Positions 23,867-37,200 of a stretch of DNA of 64,000 nucleotides are shown here, one piece after another. Origin of the DNA: Apostichopus parvimensis (lineage: Eukaryota; Echinodermata; Holothuroidea; Aspidochirotida; Stichopodidae); NCBI GenBank assembly GCA_000934455.1, contig KN884435.1:17736-81735 (forward strand). The letters are read 5' to 3'. Within the stretch, counting starts at the first letter, position 1, and each line of letters begins with the position of its first letter. The position numbers and the translations under genes are program-made. The notes beneath the pieces were generated by a model. It saw nothing but the letters and a program-made list of their open reading frames with translations, was not told the DNA's origin and made no database searches.

Positions 23867-26800
23867 GGAGAAGAAACAGCAAGAAAAGAAAAAAAAACTA
23901 AATGAATAATGTAAAAAAAATTGGTTAGGAAGACTAATAGATGTAACTATAACATAGTGTGATATTTAAATAATAATAAACTGGATATTACATTTATCTA
24001 TCTATTGGTATATCAAGTGGAAAATACATTTCTATGAACAAAAGAAAACACTTTTCCTTTGCACATATCCTTTACAAGCTAGAACATTTCCTATCGTTAT
24101 TTGCAAGCAAAGTTGAAGATAGTAAAAACTTACGAATATTCATACTCTTAAATGTTTGACATTAATGTAAATACAAGTTGCCAAATATGCATAAAAGCCT
24201 CAAGTGAACAATAACTATGAAATAAATTAATTTTTGTATACTGTAGAGAAAAAAAAACTGAGGAGTAAGTCCTTACAAATAAAAAAAATAGTTTACCAAG
24301 ATATTGGGATTTGTACATGTTAATTCGGAAAGCTTACAGATATTTTACATGCTATTTCAAATGTCAGAATGTGTAATAGTCAGTATGTATAATATAAATA
24401 ATGTCAAAATTACAAATACACCAATTTTAACTATCCGTTGAGCAGACGATTTGTATCTTTTTCAAGTAAAAGTCATTCAAGATAAGAGCCTGGGCAGGAA
24501 AATAAAACAAGTTGATCCACTGGGGCACTGTCAACTCCAGTCTCCTCACATCAAGAGTGTAAACATGTAACTATGGCAACATAGAGGAAGTGAAATATCA
24601 CAAGCCCCTCCTCTTAAAGGGAATAGCTGTTTAAAGTGATCCTGGTTGAAGGATGATGAGCGATCTGTAAACTGTTTTTTTATATCCTGAGAAGTTTTAC
24701 AGCAGGCTGGCTGTAACCCAAGCGATTGAAACTCAAATGGTGGTGAGGGTTAGGTAAGACAGTTATTATTTTTGAAGGCTTTCTGTATATTTGGAATAAT
24801 ACTGATGCAATGCAGTGTGTGTCAAAGGAAAGGTAATCCCTTCTGTTAAAGCAACCAGAGTTAGTTTTTTTTATTCATAAAGGATGTTGTATCATTAGAA
24901 GAAGTTTTCCAAACCTGGACAATTTATTTTACTTTGGGTACATTTCATTTCATAAATTTTATGTACAGTAATGTTGTCTTTGCTGTGGACATTACTGATG
25001 TCACAGTTATTCACATTTATATTCGGTACTTAATTGGAGTACTTGACAAACTGCAGTTCTTGCTTGTGTCATATATGGACTTGTACTTAATATTCATCAA
25101 CTGAAAATGCAACAAATTTGATGAAAGGTTATTCAACCAATATATGTCAAATGGTATTCACACGAATGATCCTTTCTCATTAAACTTGAAAACAACGTAT
25201 CTAATTCCTTCTGTCAAAAATTATTGGTGAAATATTCCAGTTGACTGGAATTGACTAAATTAGGTCATAATACGTGGCTTATTAGGGAGATTTATGTGAA
25301 ATAGTGAACGGAGGAGAGGCTGGTACAGGAGTAAAAGGAATTATTGAACCTGTCTCCCCTTGCCATTTGTACTTAATAAACTCTAAGGATTTAATTGTAA
25401 AGATCCGTAAGGATCCGTAAGTTAAGTGAGACATCCCATGTGAGAAACTTAATTTTTTTCCTATCTAATGCATTTATCTGCACCTGACAAGGTCAAGAGA
25501 CCAGACCAACTATGTTAAAGAATAATGGCTGTTAAGTTTATATTGGCATTACAACAGTGAGAATCATTCATTAATCGTTTTTGAGACCATTGCACAGAGT
25601 AAGATTCAACTAATTAATCTGTCACTATTAATGCTTATTCATAGTAAGAACTCCTCCTCTGGTCACCCCTCACTTATTCCCAGACACGCACAATTAATAA
25701 ATTATAACATAAAATATTTTCAATATCCAATAGTCTGAATCTATAAACCAAAAATGTCTAAAGCCTTTAGTTAAATTATTCATCAATAAAGGAACATGTT
25801 TACTTAATTAAAAATCATGCAATTTATTAGTCATTTTTGCAATTTATTAGTGATTTTTTATTGTGGTGCATACATAGCACATGCATATCCAGTTATCATC
25901 TTACAGTCATAATTTGTGAAGTAGAGATTGGAAATAAATGGTTTCCCTGGAATTTTCAAAACACGGTCTTGAAACTTTTTGGCAACTTAGCTTTAGTTTT
26001 ACTGGTTGGCAAAGGGATTTAGTGGATAAGCAGATGAGATGAGTAATATATAAAGACTGTATAATTAGAAGGTATTTTATTATTTATGTTAAGTACAGTA
26101 TAGTAGCTCAAGTGTCATTTAATGATGTTTTAAATGTCAATTAAATCAAATTATTCAATCTGATACAGATTAACATATAACAAACAAATTCCTGCAAAAA
26201 TTGATCTTTCTTTTTTCTTTCTTTATTTTTACTTTTCACCCAAACAGTATTTCTGCTTAATCTGTCAGCAACTTTCAAGGTTTTATGCATCTCTTGTTAA
26301 ATGTCTCAGTAAGAGGACATTTTATTTCCTTCTTCTTTTCTTCCGGGTTCCTTTGTATTTCTGTCCCGTCTGTTGTAGGGTCAAAATTGGAGCAGATTAT
26401 TTAGCTTTACTTGTAATTCTTTATCCATGAGTTCAATGCCATCTTATACTTGTAACGAGAGTTCTTCAATCTTTGTAGCATTGTTAAAGTAAAAATGTTC
26501 ACCTTGATATCTATGCAAGTGTTTGGATGATAATTCCATCTGCGGCTTTATTTTATTTCCCTGCCCATTAATCATTACTCTTCTACTGCCCATGTATCTC
26601 CACCCCGTATGCATGATATTGTTACCACCCACAACAATCTGCGTGAGCAATGAGGTTTTGAAGGGATGTACCCAAGTAAGTGTCAGAAATATCCTTTGTT
26701 TTAAAATTGTGTTTCCTACATCATGAGTAAGTATGAAGCTCAAGTGTGTTAAAGAGGCTACACAATGAATCCAGCCAAGCAATTAATGTCAGACGCCCTC

Positions 26801-27182
26801 TATTTTTCTCCAACTTCTGATTCCATCATACACCATCTAATGATCATAAAGCCTAACAATTGAGTTTGCGAAGACACAGGTAACTACTCTGGCCAGTCGT
26901 AAAACACACAGACCTGAGCAAGGCCAGCTTTAAAGAGAGAGTGAGGTGGAGAGACAGGAATGTTTTTGTAGAAATAAATTGTGATAAATACAAAATGTCG
27001 GTTGAATATGAAAATGTACTAATTTCAATGGCTATAAATTATTTGAAGTTTAAATGTTAAATGGATAAATATGCTACTGTCTGATGTAATTGATTGGATA
27101 GGGGAATAAACCTACTCAAAGTTTTGCTGTAATGGTTAATATATAGGTAAGGTATGTATTAGTGCAATGTATTGGCGACGAC
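23866..27182. other. Intergenic DNA, nothing assignable
   Basis: AT-rich sequence without protein, RNA or clear transposon matches. The 112-residue minus frame at 26444-26782 shows no domain and is treated as chance. Confidence 0.45.
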
Positions 27183-29140
27183 GTATTAATATATATATTT
27201 ATATATCCTTGCTTCATATGTCATGATAACAATCATGTATAATCATATTTTATGTGTGCATGGTAAGGATATTGGACAGCATATACAGCAAATTAGTGTA
27301 AATAAACAATTGACGAACAAGCACAATGGGCTTTGTTTTTGTTCTTTTAATTATTATTATATTGTCTTGTTGTGTGTAAATGGTGTCTCTTTAATTGCTA
27401 CTAGTTACCATAGAAATACTTTCAGGAAAGCCAAAAAATTGGTAATAAATTTCCCTCCCTCCTTTATTTATACTGTACATGCCTATATAACCATTTACAC
27501 ATAAAATGGAAGGCCCAGCAGCTTCTATTGAAATATTCTTCCGTGCTACGGATTCTGGGTTGTTGGAATTTTTTCTGGAGTATATATGGAAGGGTACGGT
27601 GGTGTGGAGAAACAGATAGACAGCTGGATCTCCACCATAGTAAGTGCTGGCAATAGCTCAGTGGATGACAGGAATGGTAAATTTTAAAATCACAAGGTCA
27701 AATCTGTTTGCAACATCAAAGCTTCTCTTCAAAATTGTTCATAGTTCGTTGTTCAGTTTTCCCTCTTTGATTTATTAAATTTTTGGAATGAATAATACAG
27801 ATACATAACTTTGTTTTTCTAGGGAACCACTGATTAATTTAGAAACAAAGAAATGACACACCATTTGGCAAATTCTCCCCTGTTATCACCGCCGGGATCT
27901 GACTTAATGCCTGTTCATGTACGCCACACTTATCCCAAATAAATGCTACCCCAGCCCCCCCCCCCCTCATCTTACACACACACACACACATGCTCCTCCA
28001 CTATTGAGGATATTCAACTGTAAATAATAATAATAAAGGCTTATAAGCACAACAACTACAGAAAACTGTGTGCACTGCTGTTCTGGAAAACAACTGAAAA
28101 AAACTCATAGTAACGAAACAAAAGTTAAACCTGGACGAGATTCTGGCTGAAATCAGAACCATTGACAAATAAGTGGTGTTTTAATTGCCTCTTAAAAGTA
28201 TATACAACAAGAAAATAATAACTTCCCATTGCCACAGTGTACACGACTTTGCGGGTGTTAGTAAATGTAGAGCATGTACGGTAACTTCTTTCGTTCTTGC
28301 AACTTTCTAGGCTACGACCTTTTATCTCCCCCACCCCCCCCCCGGTTTTGGGTGTCTAGTTTGTCAAGTGGTATTTCCAAATAAAGGGTTGATCCCAACC
28401 TGGGAACTCCCTGTGTTCTGGCAGTGCATGATCTACCTACCCACCACAATATGGTGTTAACGGTGGTGAAATAATGCATGACTTCTGACTTGCTTTTGCG
28501 GTACCCGAACATATCAAACATAATATGATCACTTTTCATAGCCATTTCGTCTGATATGTATGATCACATCAAAGAGGAAAATAGGAAAGTAACAAGAAAT
28601 TAAATCATAATTGGCAGAAATCTCGAGGGACGAAGGAAAAAAGTGGCAGCTAGCTTTAATACGTACATGGCATTAGTTATAGTCTTCCGCACAAAAAGGT
28701 AAATTTATGATTAAACACTATGACTGACAATGCAACATACTGTTGAACAATAAAAAACGATCAGTAGGATGGAATTTAAGAACCTCGTAAATAGCTGCAC
28801 GTACGGGAAAAAAGAATGAGGGTGGGGTAGGTGGAACCTACCTACACTTTTCAAAATGGCCCGGGGATGTTTCCTCTCGCCCTCTCACACTTTAAGATTA
28901 TTTAGTCGGATCCTTTGCATGGCAAAAAGAGTGTCAGCAAATACTGGCAACATGGTAATTTGGTTTGTTTCATGTACCTCAAAACTTTCTCAAAAGTTAT
29001 TAAAAGTTTGACAAAGTATAAATATTTCTAAAGACCGATCTTTTACAGTTTATATAGCCTTGAAACTAAGTTCGTCATAAAATGTAATAGGCCTAATTAG
29101 TTCAATTAAAGTCCCGAAATGAAAATTTTCGAATTTCGAG
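27183..29140 (+). repeat. 1.96-kb segment, first copy, ending exactly at a gap
   Basis: The segment starts at GTATTAATATATATATTTATA and ends at GAATTTCGAG, directly against the 50-N gap. The same sequence, with small substitutions and indels, fills 29191-31055. It contains a C run and (CA)n but no gene. Confidence 0.95.
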
Positions 29141-29190
29141 NNNNNNNNNNNNNNNNNNNNNNNNNNNNNNNNNNNNNNNNNNNNNNNNNN
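29141..29190. other. Assembly gap of 50 N
   Basis: A gap of round size that sits exactly between the two copies of the 1.9-kb segment. Confidence 1.
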
Positions 29191-31055
29191 GTATTAATAT
29201 ATATATTTATATATCCTTGCTTCATATGTCATGATAACAATCATGTATAATCATATTTTATGTGTGCATGGTAAGGATATTGGACGGCATATACAGCAAA
29301 TTAGTGTAAATAAACAACTTGATGAACAAGCACAATGGTTTTTGTGTTTGTTCTTATTATTATTATTATTATATTGTCTTGTTGTGTGTAAATGGTGTCT
29401 CTTTAATTGCTACTAGCTATCATAGAAATACTTTCAGGAAAAAAAACAATTGGTAATCAATTTCCCTCCCTCCTTGTATAACCCTGAGATTGATATAGTA
29501 CATGCCTATATAACCATTTACACATAACATCCAGCAGATTGAAATATTCTTCCTTGCTATGGATTCTGGGTTGTTTGATTTTTTTCCGCAGTATATATGG
29601 AAGGGTACGGTGGTGTGATTAAACAGATAGACAGGGATCTCCACCATCGTTAGTGCTGGCTATAGCTCAGTGGAGCACAGGGATGGTAATTTCAAAATCA
29701 CAAGGTCAAATCTGTTTGCAATCTCAAAGCATCTCTTCAAAATTGTTCATAGTTTGTTGTTCAGTTTGCCCTCATTGATTAACTTAAGTTTTGGAAGTAA
29801 TAACACAGATACATAATTTTTTCTTTCTTTCTAGGAACCACTAATTAATTTAAAAACAAAGAAATGACACACAGTAGTCTGTTCTCCCCTGTAATCACCG
29901 CCGGGATCTGACTTAATGCCTGTTCATGTACGCCACACGTATACCAAATAAATACTTCCACAATAGAACCCCAGCCCCCCCCCCCCCCCCCACACCCTCA
30001 CACACACACACATGCTCCTCCACTATTGAGGATATTCAACTGAAAATAATAATAAAGGCTTACAAGCACGAAAACTGTGCACTGCTGTGCTGGAAAACAA
30101 CTGAAAAAACTCATAGTAATGAAACAAAAGTTAAACCTGGTCGAGATTCTGGCTGACAGAAATCAGAACTATTGACTAATAAGTAGTGTTTTAATTGCAT
30201 CTTAAAAGTATATAGAAAATAATAATTTCCCATTGCCACAGTGTACACGACTTTACATGTACCGTAACTTCTTTAGTTCTTGCAACTTTCTCGTATAAGG
30301 CTATGACCTTTTATCTCCCCCCCCCCCCCCCCGGTTTTGGGTGTCTAGTTTGTCAAGTGGTATTTCCAAATAAAGGAGTGATCCCAACCAGGGAACTCCC
30401 TGTATTCTGGCAGTGCATGATCTTACTACCCACCACAATATGGTGTTAACGGTGGTGGGGTAATGCATGACTTCGGACTTGCTTTTGCGGTACCCGAACA
30501 TATCAAACACAATATGATCACTTTTCATAGCCATTTCGTCTGATATGTATGATCACATCAAAAGAGGGAAAAGTAGGAAAGTAACAAGAAATAAAATCAT
30601 AATCGGCAGAAATCTCGTGGGAATAAGGAAAAAGTTGCAGCTAGCTTTTGTAAAACCATGGCATTTAGTTATAGTCTTCCGCACAAGAAGGTAAATTTAT
30701 GATTAAACAGTGATTGTCCAGAAAAATAGAATGAGGGTGGGGTATAGGTTGAACCTACCTCCACTATTCAAAATGGCCCGGGATGGTTTCTCTCGCCCTC
30801 TCACACTTTAAGATTATTTAGTCCGATCTTTTGCATGGCAAAAAAAGTGTCAGGAAATACTGGCAACATGGTAATTTTTTCTGTTTCATGCACCTCATAA
30901 TTTCTCAAAAGTTATTAAAAGTTTGACAAAGTATAAATATTTCTAAAGACCGATCTTTTACAGTTTATATAGCCTTGAAACTGAGTTCGTCATTAAATGT
31001 AATAGGCCTAATTAGTTCAATTAAAGTCCCGAAATGAAAATTTTCGAATTTCGAG
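29191..31055 (+). repeat. 1.87-kb segment, second copy, starting exactly at a gap
   Basis: It begins with the first bases of copy 1 (27183) immediately after the Ns. It ends with the last bases of copy 1 (GAATTTCGAG, 31046-31055) and then runs on into unique sequence. By eye it is over 90 percent identical with several short indels. See the finding on false duplication. Confidence 0.95.
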
Positions 31056-31852
31056 TGAACTTTCCGATGTGCAGCGTTCATCGGGGGTTCAACACTACCT
31101 TGAACAGGCGCTTTCAATAATTTTTGAGAAAACTTTCCAAAAATCAGGAACAATTGACAATTTCAAATAAAATAGTCGAACTTTGTAAATGGAAAGTCCA
31201 AATGTGTTTGTAAATTTTGACAAATAGATGGAGGTTCATCAAATTAAGTGGCCGATACTGTAGTCTCACAAACGGACTCGCGATACGGTAGCTCATCGAT
31301 GCAATCGAAAGCTCAATGGGAAAACATTAGGTTAAGTATGTCATTGTAATTTGTTAATTACGATCAGACGTACGGTGTTCATTCGAATGTCATTTAATTG
31401 TGCTCTGAAATTGAAATGAAATTTAAAGAATGTTGCAATAGAATTATTAGAATTTGTGAAACAATGAGTTAGCCGTAACATTTAGGCCTGCACTTATGCA
31501 ATAGGCCTATATACCACTTTAAAATATGTTTGTTTTTCACATGGGGATCGGGTGTTACAGTGTTAATATTAGTGTGCTAAATTGTGTGTATTGGCCGGGA
31601 GGCGAATATTTTTTTCGGGGGGCACTGATGACTGTTGAACTTGTACTTGTACTTCACAACTGGTTATAATGATGGATATAATAGCACCATATCATGTCTT
31701 ATTCCAAATTGATATTGGAGGGGTATTGCCTAAAGAATCTTCCAAACAATGAGGAAGGATAATCAAAAAGCGTGTAAGTGTTCTACATTTCCCAACTTTT
31801 AGATGTATTCGATCGACATTCCGCCCTGAAATTAGGCTGAGCCTCACGCACC
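31056..31852. other. Intergenic DNA, nothing assignable
   Basis: Unique-looking sequence with no coding match. Confidence 0.45.
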
Positions 31853-31860
31853 CCTTTCAA

Positions 31861-32239
31861 CAGTGGCGGAACTAGGGGTATTGGTCAGAGGGGGCGAGGG
31901 ATGGTCTGTAGGGGCGCTTTAGGGGCGACTTTATCTAAGCGGAGCGCCACCACGGGTTGGCGCGGAGCGTAAGAATTTTTTTGAGTACAGATACTCCCGA
32001 GATCGCCGGAAATGACCCTTTCCGGGCCTTGCTAATTTGCAGATAAACGAAGAATAAATAGGTGTCATCGCCAACAAAATGTGACAAATGTCAATAGGCA
32101 GATGAGAGCGCAATAAAAAAGTCTATAATCGCGAATAAGTAAAAAGTGGTAAAAAGCTGAAAAGGGCGCCAGCAGTCCATTTGAGTCCGTCAGGGGGGCA
32201 TCCGCCCCCCGCCCTGACTGTATGGACGCTCCGCCACTG
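31861..32239. mobile_element. hAT-type MITE, family B, complete copy
   Basis: A 379-bp element starts CAGTGGCGGA and ends TCCGCCACTG, an exact 10-bp inverted pair. It is flanked by an exact 8-bp target duplication CCTTTCAA (31853-31860 and 32240-32247). No coding capacity. A partial copy is at 55515-55680. Confidence 0.93.
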
Positions 32240-32247
32240 CCTTTCAA

Positions 32248-33499
32248 CAATACTTCAATGTTTATCACGAACCTGATTAACTTCTCGGACCAGGCTGGTC
32301 GTTGTATCTATCGTACACTGGGATACAATGTGATGTGAACAATGACACACGGGAAACTACCACAGCCGTGACATGCTACCAAGTGTCAACAATATACTAT
32401 ATCTAGGCTACGTACGGATCCAGTTTTTGTAGACATATTGTAACGTTACGTGTTACTGTAAGGTATATAGTTTTGATAGTGAATTTGAACAATTCTTCAG
32501 TTCAAATCCAAAGGTTTGGATCTCTCTTTACTGAGTGGAGTTTTTGGTAAGATTTAACAACAGAACTTTCAGTCTGTGTCCCGTTGCTCATTTTATCAGA
32601 AGCGTTATCAAAGCTCACCCATAGTCCATACAGAGACTTAGCCTACGGATAGGATTCCGCAGAATAGGTTGTTGTAAACTTGTAGGCTAGGCCAGGGCCT
32701 ATATGCTTAATGTAGGCTTAATGTAGCACAACGCGTGGCACCCGTTGGTAGGCCCTCTGTTTTACGTTAGGCTTACGGTTACATCATTGTACATTCCCAA
32801 CATTGTAATGCACTACCCTGTATGTACTAGACTTTGTTTCAGCATTAGGCTATTGTAAGTATTTCCAATCACTGGTCTAATTTTCATTAATGTTATTTAT
32901 ATTGTGACTATTCACAAGTGAAAAACATTGTTTGCTCCATTTTCGTCTGGCAGTTAATTAACCAGTCAGAGTGCTGATCAGAAGGTGCAGAGTAACACAC
33001 TGTCAGCACTTGTTGATGAAGTGCCAAGCTATAAGTCTTCAACTAGATTGTTACTCACATTACATTCTTTTACACCGTGAGGTGAATAACATAGTTCTTC
33101 AATGAACAGTGTTCCATCCAACGCAACACTTGGCAACTTGCGGAGAGTATAAAATCAACCACATCCACAATCCAAATCATTACGTTGATGAGAATTGACT
33201 CTCCACACTCTAAGTGCCATTTATAACCATTAATATGTATTTCTCATCTGAGCTCTTAAAATCTGTTTGTGCAAGTATCAGGTTAACAATTATATCTGTA
33301 CTAGATGTGCATTCAACTAGAAAGAACATACGGCCTTCAACATGTGAGTCAAACCTTTGTCTCGCTTCCGGGGTAATAAGGAAACAGGTCATGTTATTTA
33401 CAGGTGTGGAAATAACAAGGACAGTTCGCCTTATTTATCTGACTGCCAGGTGAATAACATAATGCGAATAGGCACAACCAATTTATATTGTAGTTTGTA
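32248..33499. other. Intergenic DNA upstream of AUP1
   Basis: No coding or RNA gene recognised. Several TAGGCCTA-like and TAGGCTTA words occur near 32640-32770. Such words are frequent in the window and are of unknown meaning. Confidence 0.4.
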
Positions 33500-34099
33500 T
33501 AGTAAAGGCTTCATAATTGACGCACCCCTGTAATTGACGCACCTTCAATTATTACTAGCAACGATACAGCAGGCCACCTTAACTTTTTGCAGTCAAGCAG
33601 AATTACATATTTCATTTGTTTGAATCCATTTCAGCTATTTGCTGACCAAATTGTGGTATTTTTTAAGCTTTTAACACCCTCCCCCCAGTTATGCATGTAT
33701 TTTGGGCATTTGGAAATCTTACTTCCTAAAAATAACCAACATTACCTCAGTATGATAACACTACTCTCTGGGACCTGACCTGTCTGAGCTTAGAGGTTCA
33801 AAGCATAGCAAACAGCATCTAAAGTCAATGGATGTATACTAAGGCCTACACTACAGTTAGCTTATCCACGAATGTGTCAATTTAGGGGTATGAAAGAACT
33901 TGACACGGCAGGCATTTTGTGGTCAAATTCTGCTCAATTGTACGGCGCATGAGCACAGAACCTTAAGTATTTTGAGATCATAACATTTCTGAGGAACTGC
34001 ACATATGAAAAACACATACAGTTGAGTGATTTGGATTTTTCCTTAATAGACATCGTTATTCAAATCCTTAAGTGCGTCAATTATGAGCCCACCATGCTA
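33500..34099. mobile_element. TIR element of about 600 bp just upstream of AUP1
   Basis: The left end reads TAG..AAGGCTTCATAATTGACGCAC. The right end, reverse-complemented, reads TAG..GGGCTCATAATTGACGCAC. The ends therefore form inverted repeats of about 25 bp with one indel. TAATTGACGCACC is repeated a second time just inside the left end. A TA at each outer edge would fit a Tc1/mariner-type MITE, but this class is inferred. The right end lies 175 bases before the AUP1 start codon. Confidence 0.75.
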
Positions 34100-34274
34100 C
34101 ATACAAAAACATTTGTTTTGTTATATAATTATCTGACCTTTATAATTGTTTCCATACACCCCACAGCTAGGTAGACGTTTGCCATGAGATGCTGATGAAG
34201 TGATTACAGTGACTTTCGTTGGTAACAAATAGAAAGAAAGTTACGTGTTACTAGTTCCACTAACTGTCAGAGTC

Positions 34275-37200
34275 ATGGAGCTCAAAGAATTGTTTAGTGA
34301 ACAAAGGTGAGTCATCATTTATCATGTTGAAATAGTGTTAGTGCAAGATTTTAATAAAGAGGGGAATTCCCCAGTCAATTTATTTTTGGGCAGTATATCT
34401 TTTACAATGTCCAGGCTCTTTCATTACAATTTATGGGTATACCTGTATTTTAGATGTGCTACTCAAGAGCAGCATTATGATTTCAGGCCTCAAAGTTCAG
34501 ACTATTTACTGGCTAAACACTGGTGGATATCACATATTTACCAGTAAACAGAAAAATAGGTATTGCATTTGTCTGCTAGTAGAAGTTAAGAACATAAACA
34601 CATGGTAACTTGGGTAAAAATCATGACCAGTAAAAAAAATATCACATTTTCTGTATTTAACTTACTATTCTTTGCAAATAATAATGGGCAGTTCCCATAG
34701 TTTGAGCAGTAACTGAAGTGTGATGCAGTTTAGTACAATACCAATTGGAACTTGATTTCAGCCAGTAAATTTTTTTAATGACTTACATATATATTTTAGC
34801 AAGTGGCTAAGTTGTGAAATTCTTGGCCTGGATATGTTCACAAAGAAGATTACTGAACTTTATGATGACAATGACATCATCAGTGAATCTGATCAAGGCT
34901 TGGCACTGTCTATCTGTACTGTACACATCTCATCCATTGTTGACATTCTCATGATTGATTCTGAATGCTACCATCACGACAGTTGCTCAGTAGATTTGAA
35001 TTGCAATCAGTTCAGTATAAATAATTCTAATTTTTTTGAACATGTTTGCTTCTCAGCAAACTACTACTCTGACAAGACTATTTTCATTGACCACTGTGCA
35101 TTTAAACAATCCAGTGGGTAATTGATATGATGTTATGTGGACAGGATATGTAAGTGTATAAGTGGGAAATATCCAATATTATTGAGGTGCTGCTAAGCAT
35201 GAGTTGATTAAAAGCCTGTTCAGACAAAAAGAGGTAATTACTATAAAACCCAGCTTCCAATCTACCCAACCCCTCCCACCCAAAAAAAGAGAAAAAAATG
35301 GATTAGTTGTTATGATTACTGTCATTGCTGAATATTTCATGTTCATATAAATCTAAATTGCTTGACTTGATAGTTATAACTGCTTGGAATAACACCACAG
35401 TTTCCCTGGATAAATTTATACCAGCTGTGGTATGAGGGCAAGAGAAAGATAACCTGGTTGATCTCAAAGCAATATTCAGGTTTAAGTGTTCTATTCTCCA
35501 GTGAGATGGCAACTTCTGAAAGTTTTATTTCAAGAGATGGCAAGTTATGCAACATCTTGGCCTTGTTGTATGTCATTCAAAAAGATTTATTTACGAGTGA
35601 AAAATGTACACATTATTTGTTGGACTCGCAGTACATTGGAGTAAGGTACACATACAATACACACAGTATACGACCATTCATATACAACATACCATTCTCT
35701 AGAAGATGCAATTAAACATGGAGTGCATTAACAGAATGGAAGGAACATGATGTCTGCATTTGTAATAATATGATAAACTACCTTTACTACAGAGACTTAA
35801 TGGCCCCAGGTATTAATCCACTATTTGTTAACTAATGTAGTTACATGTCTTTACAATACTGAAGCTGTTAGATAACTATATACACAGATGATCAAAATTG
35901 TTGGTCTTCAGAAGAGTTTGTTGGATAGTGTAAATTGCATTATCCAATAGCAACTCATTGTAAAAGATTGACTTTTTCACTTCATTATAATGTTTTTGTA
36001 CAGTTACAATATATTATTTAAGATTACAGAACGTGTGCAAAATTTGTCTACAACGTTTTGCTGTAGCATTGAGTTAAATTCCATATTTGTTTAGTTCCTC
36101 AAATAGAGCGAAAGCTGAGAGATTGTATTTGTTTTACTTTTACAGAATCTACGGTGGTGGATCTGCTGTGCTTGTGGCAATCTATGCTCCTGTTGGCTTG
36201 CTTCTCTTTTTCATCCGTATCTTTATTGGTCTTCATGTCTTCTTGATTTCATCTCTCCTGCCAAAGTTTTCAGTCTTAAGGAGGCAAGTATATGAAAGGT
36301 GTCATGATGAGTTTTGAGATTAGGACTTTTTGGTAATCCATGTGGGTACTACGACTGCTTTACCGACAGATCATAGGCGTAGGAGGCAGGGGGGGCTGGT
36401 GGGGCTGCAGCCCTCCCCCAACCAAAAATTTTTGTGAAAATTCGGGCAATATGCTGAGAATTTTTCGGGCACCTACTGAAAGAAAAATAATTTGCTATGT
36501 GTTTTTCGATGGTTAAACTGATATTATTATGATCATTATTATTGTAACGACTTTCCAAATAATTATAACCAATATGGAAGGGTAATAACACAGCAAAGGA
36601 TTGTATGTTATTGGCAAGCGATGTTATAACCAAGGCATGCCTATATGATTTTCACATTAATATTTAAAAATTTTGGTAATATTTTTCGGGCAAGTCGTTA
36701 CAGCCCCCCAAATCAAATTGGGCTCCTACGCCTATGCGACAGATTACTGGTTTACTGTTTTGCCTATTTCTACCTTCCCCAGGTCTTTAAAGTCAAAAGA
36801 GAAGGGGGAAAGGGGGGGGGGATGGAGAGAAATGGTTTATTATAGCATAATCTAGTTAGGAGCAGAAAGAATCACTGTTAAGTTACAATATTTATTTCAG
36901 TTAGATTGAGGGTTTATCCAATCAGTGCATAAACAGGGTGTCATTAGAACACATGGATAAGTTACAATGTCAAGTACATTAAGTACAGCATACATCTTTC
37001 TTATTTTTTTTTTAAATGATAGTAATTATTTTACTTATCAAATATGGATAAATATTGTGGAATATCATATTAACATTTTAACACTTATATCAACTATTCT
37101 GTTTACAGAGTTGTGCTAAGAGTCATGTATGGCATCCTTGGTCTTGCAGTCACCAGCAAAGGAAATGGAAATAGAGACAATGATGTCAACATTATTGTAG

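Noticed and set aside
26444-26782. 112-residue minus-strand open frame
   Set aside because: No domain, and the opposite strand is also open; intergenic background.
27223-29416. Duplicated small gene (similar open frames at 27223-27504 and 29231-29416)
   Set aside because: Both frames derive from the segment repeated across the 50-N gap, diverge in frame and have no family match.
34834-35121. 95-residue cysteine- and serine-rich open frame in AUP1 intron 1
   Set aside because: It begins right after an AG and looks plausible, but it has no recognisable domain, no match to AUP1 and no good donor keeping the frame into exon 2.
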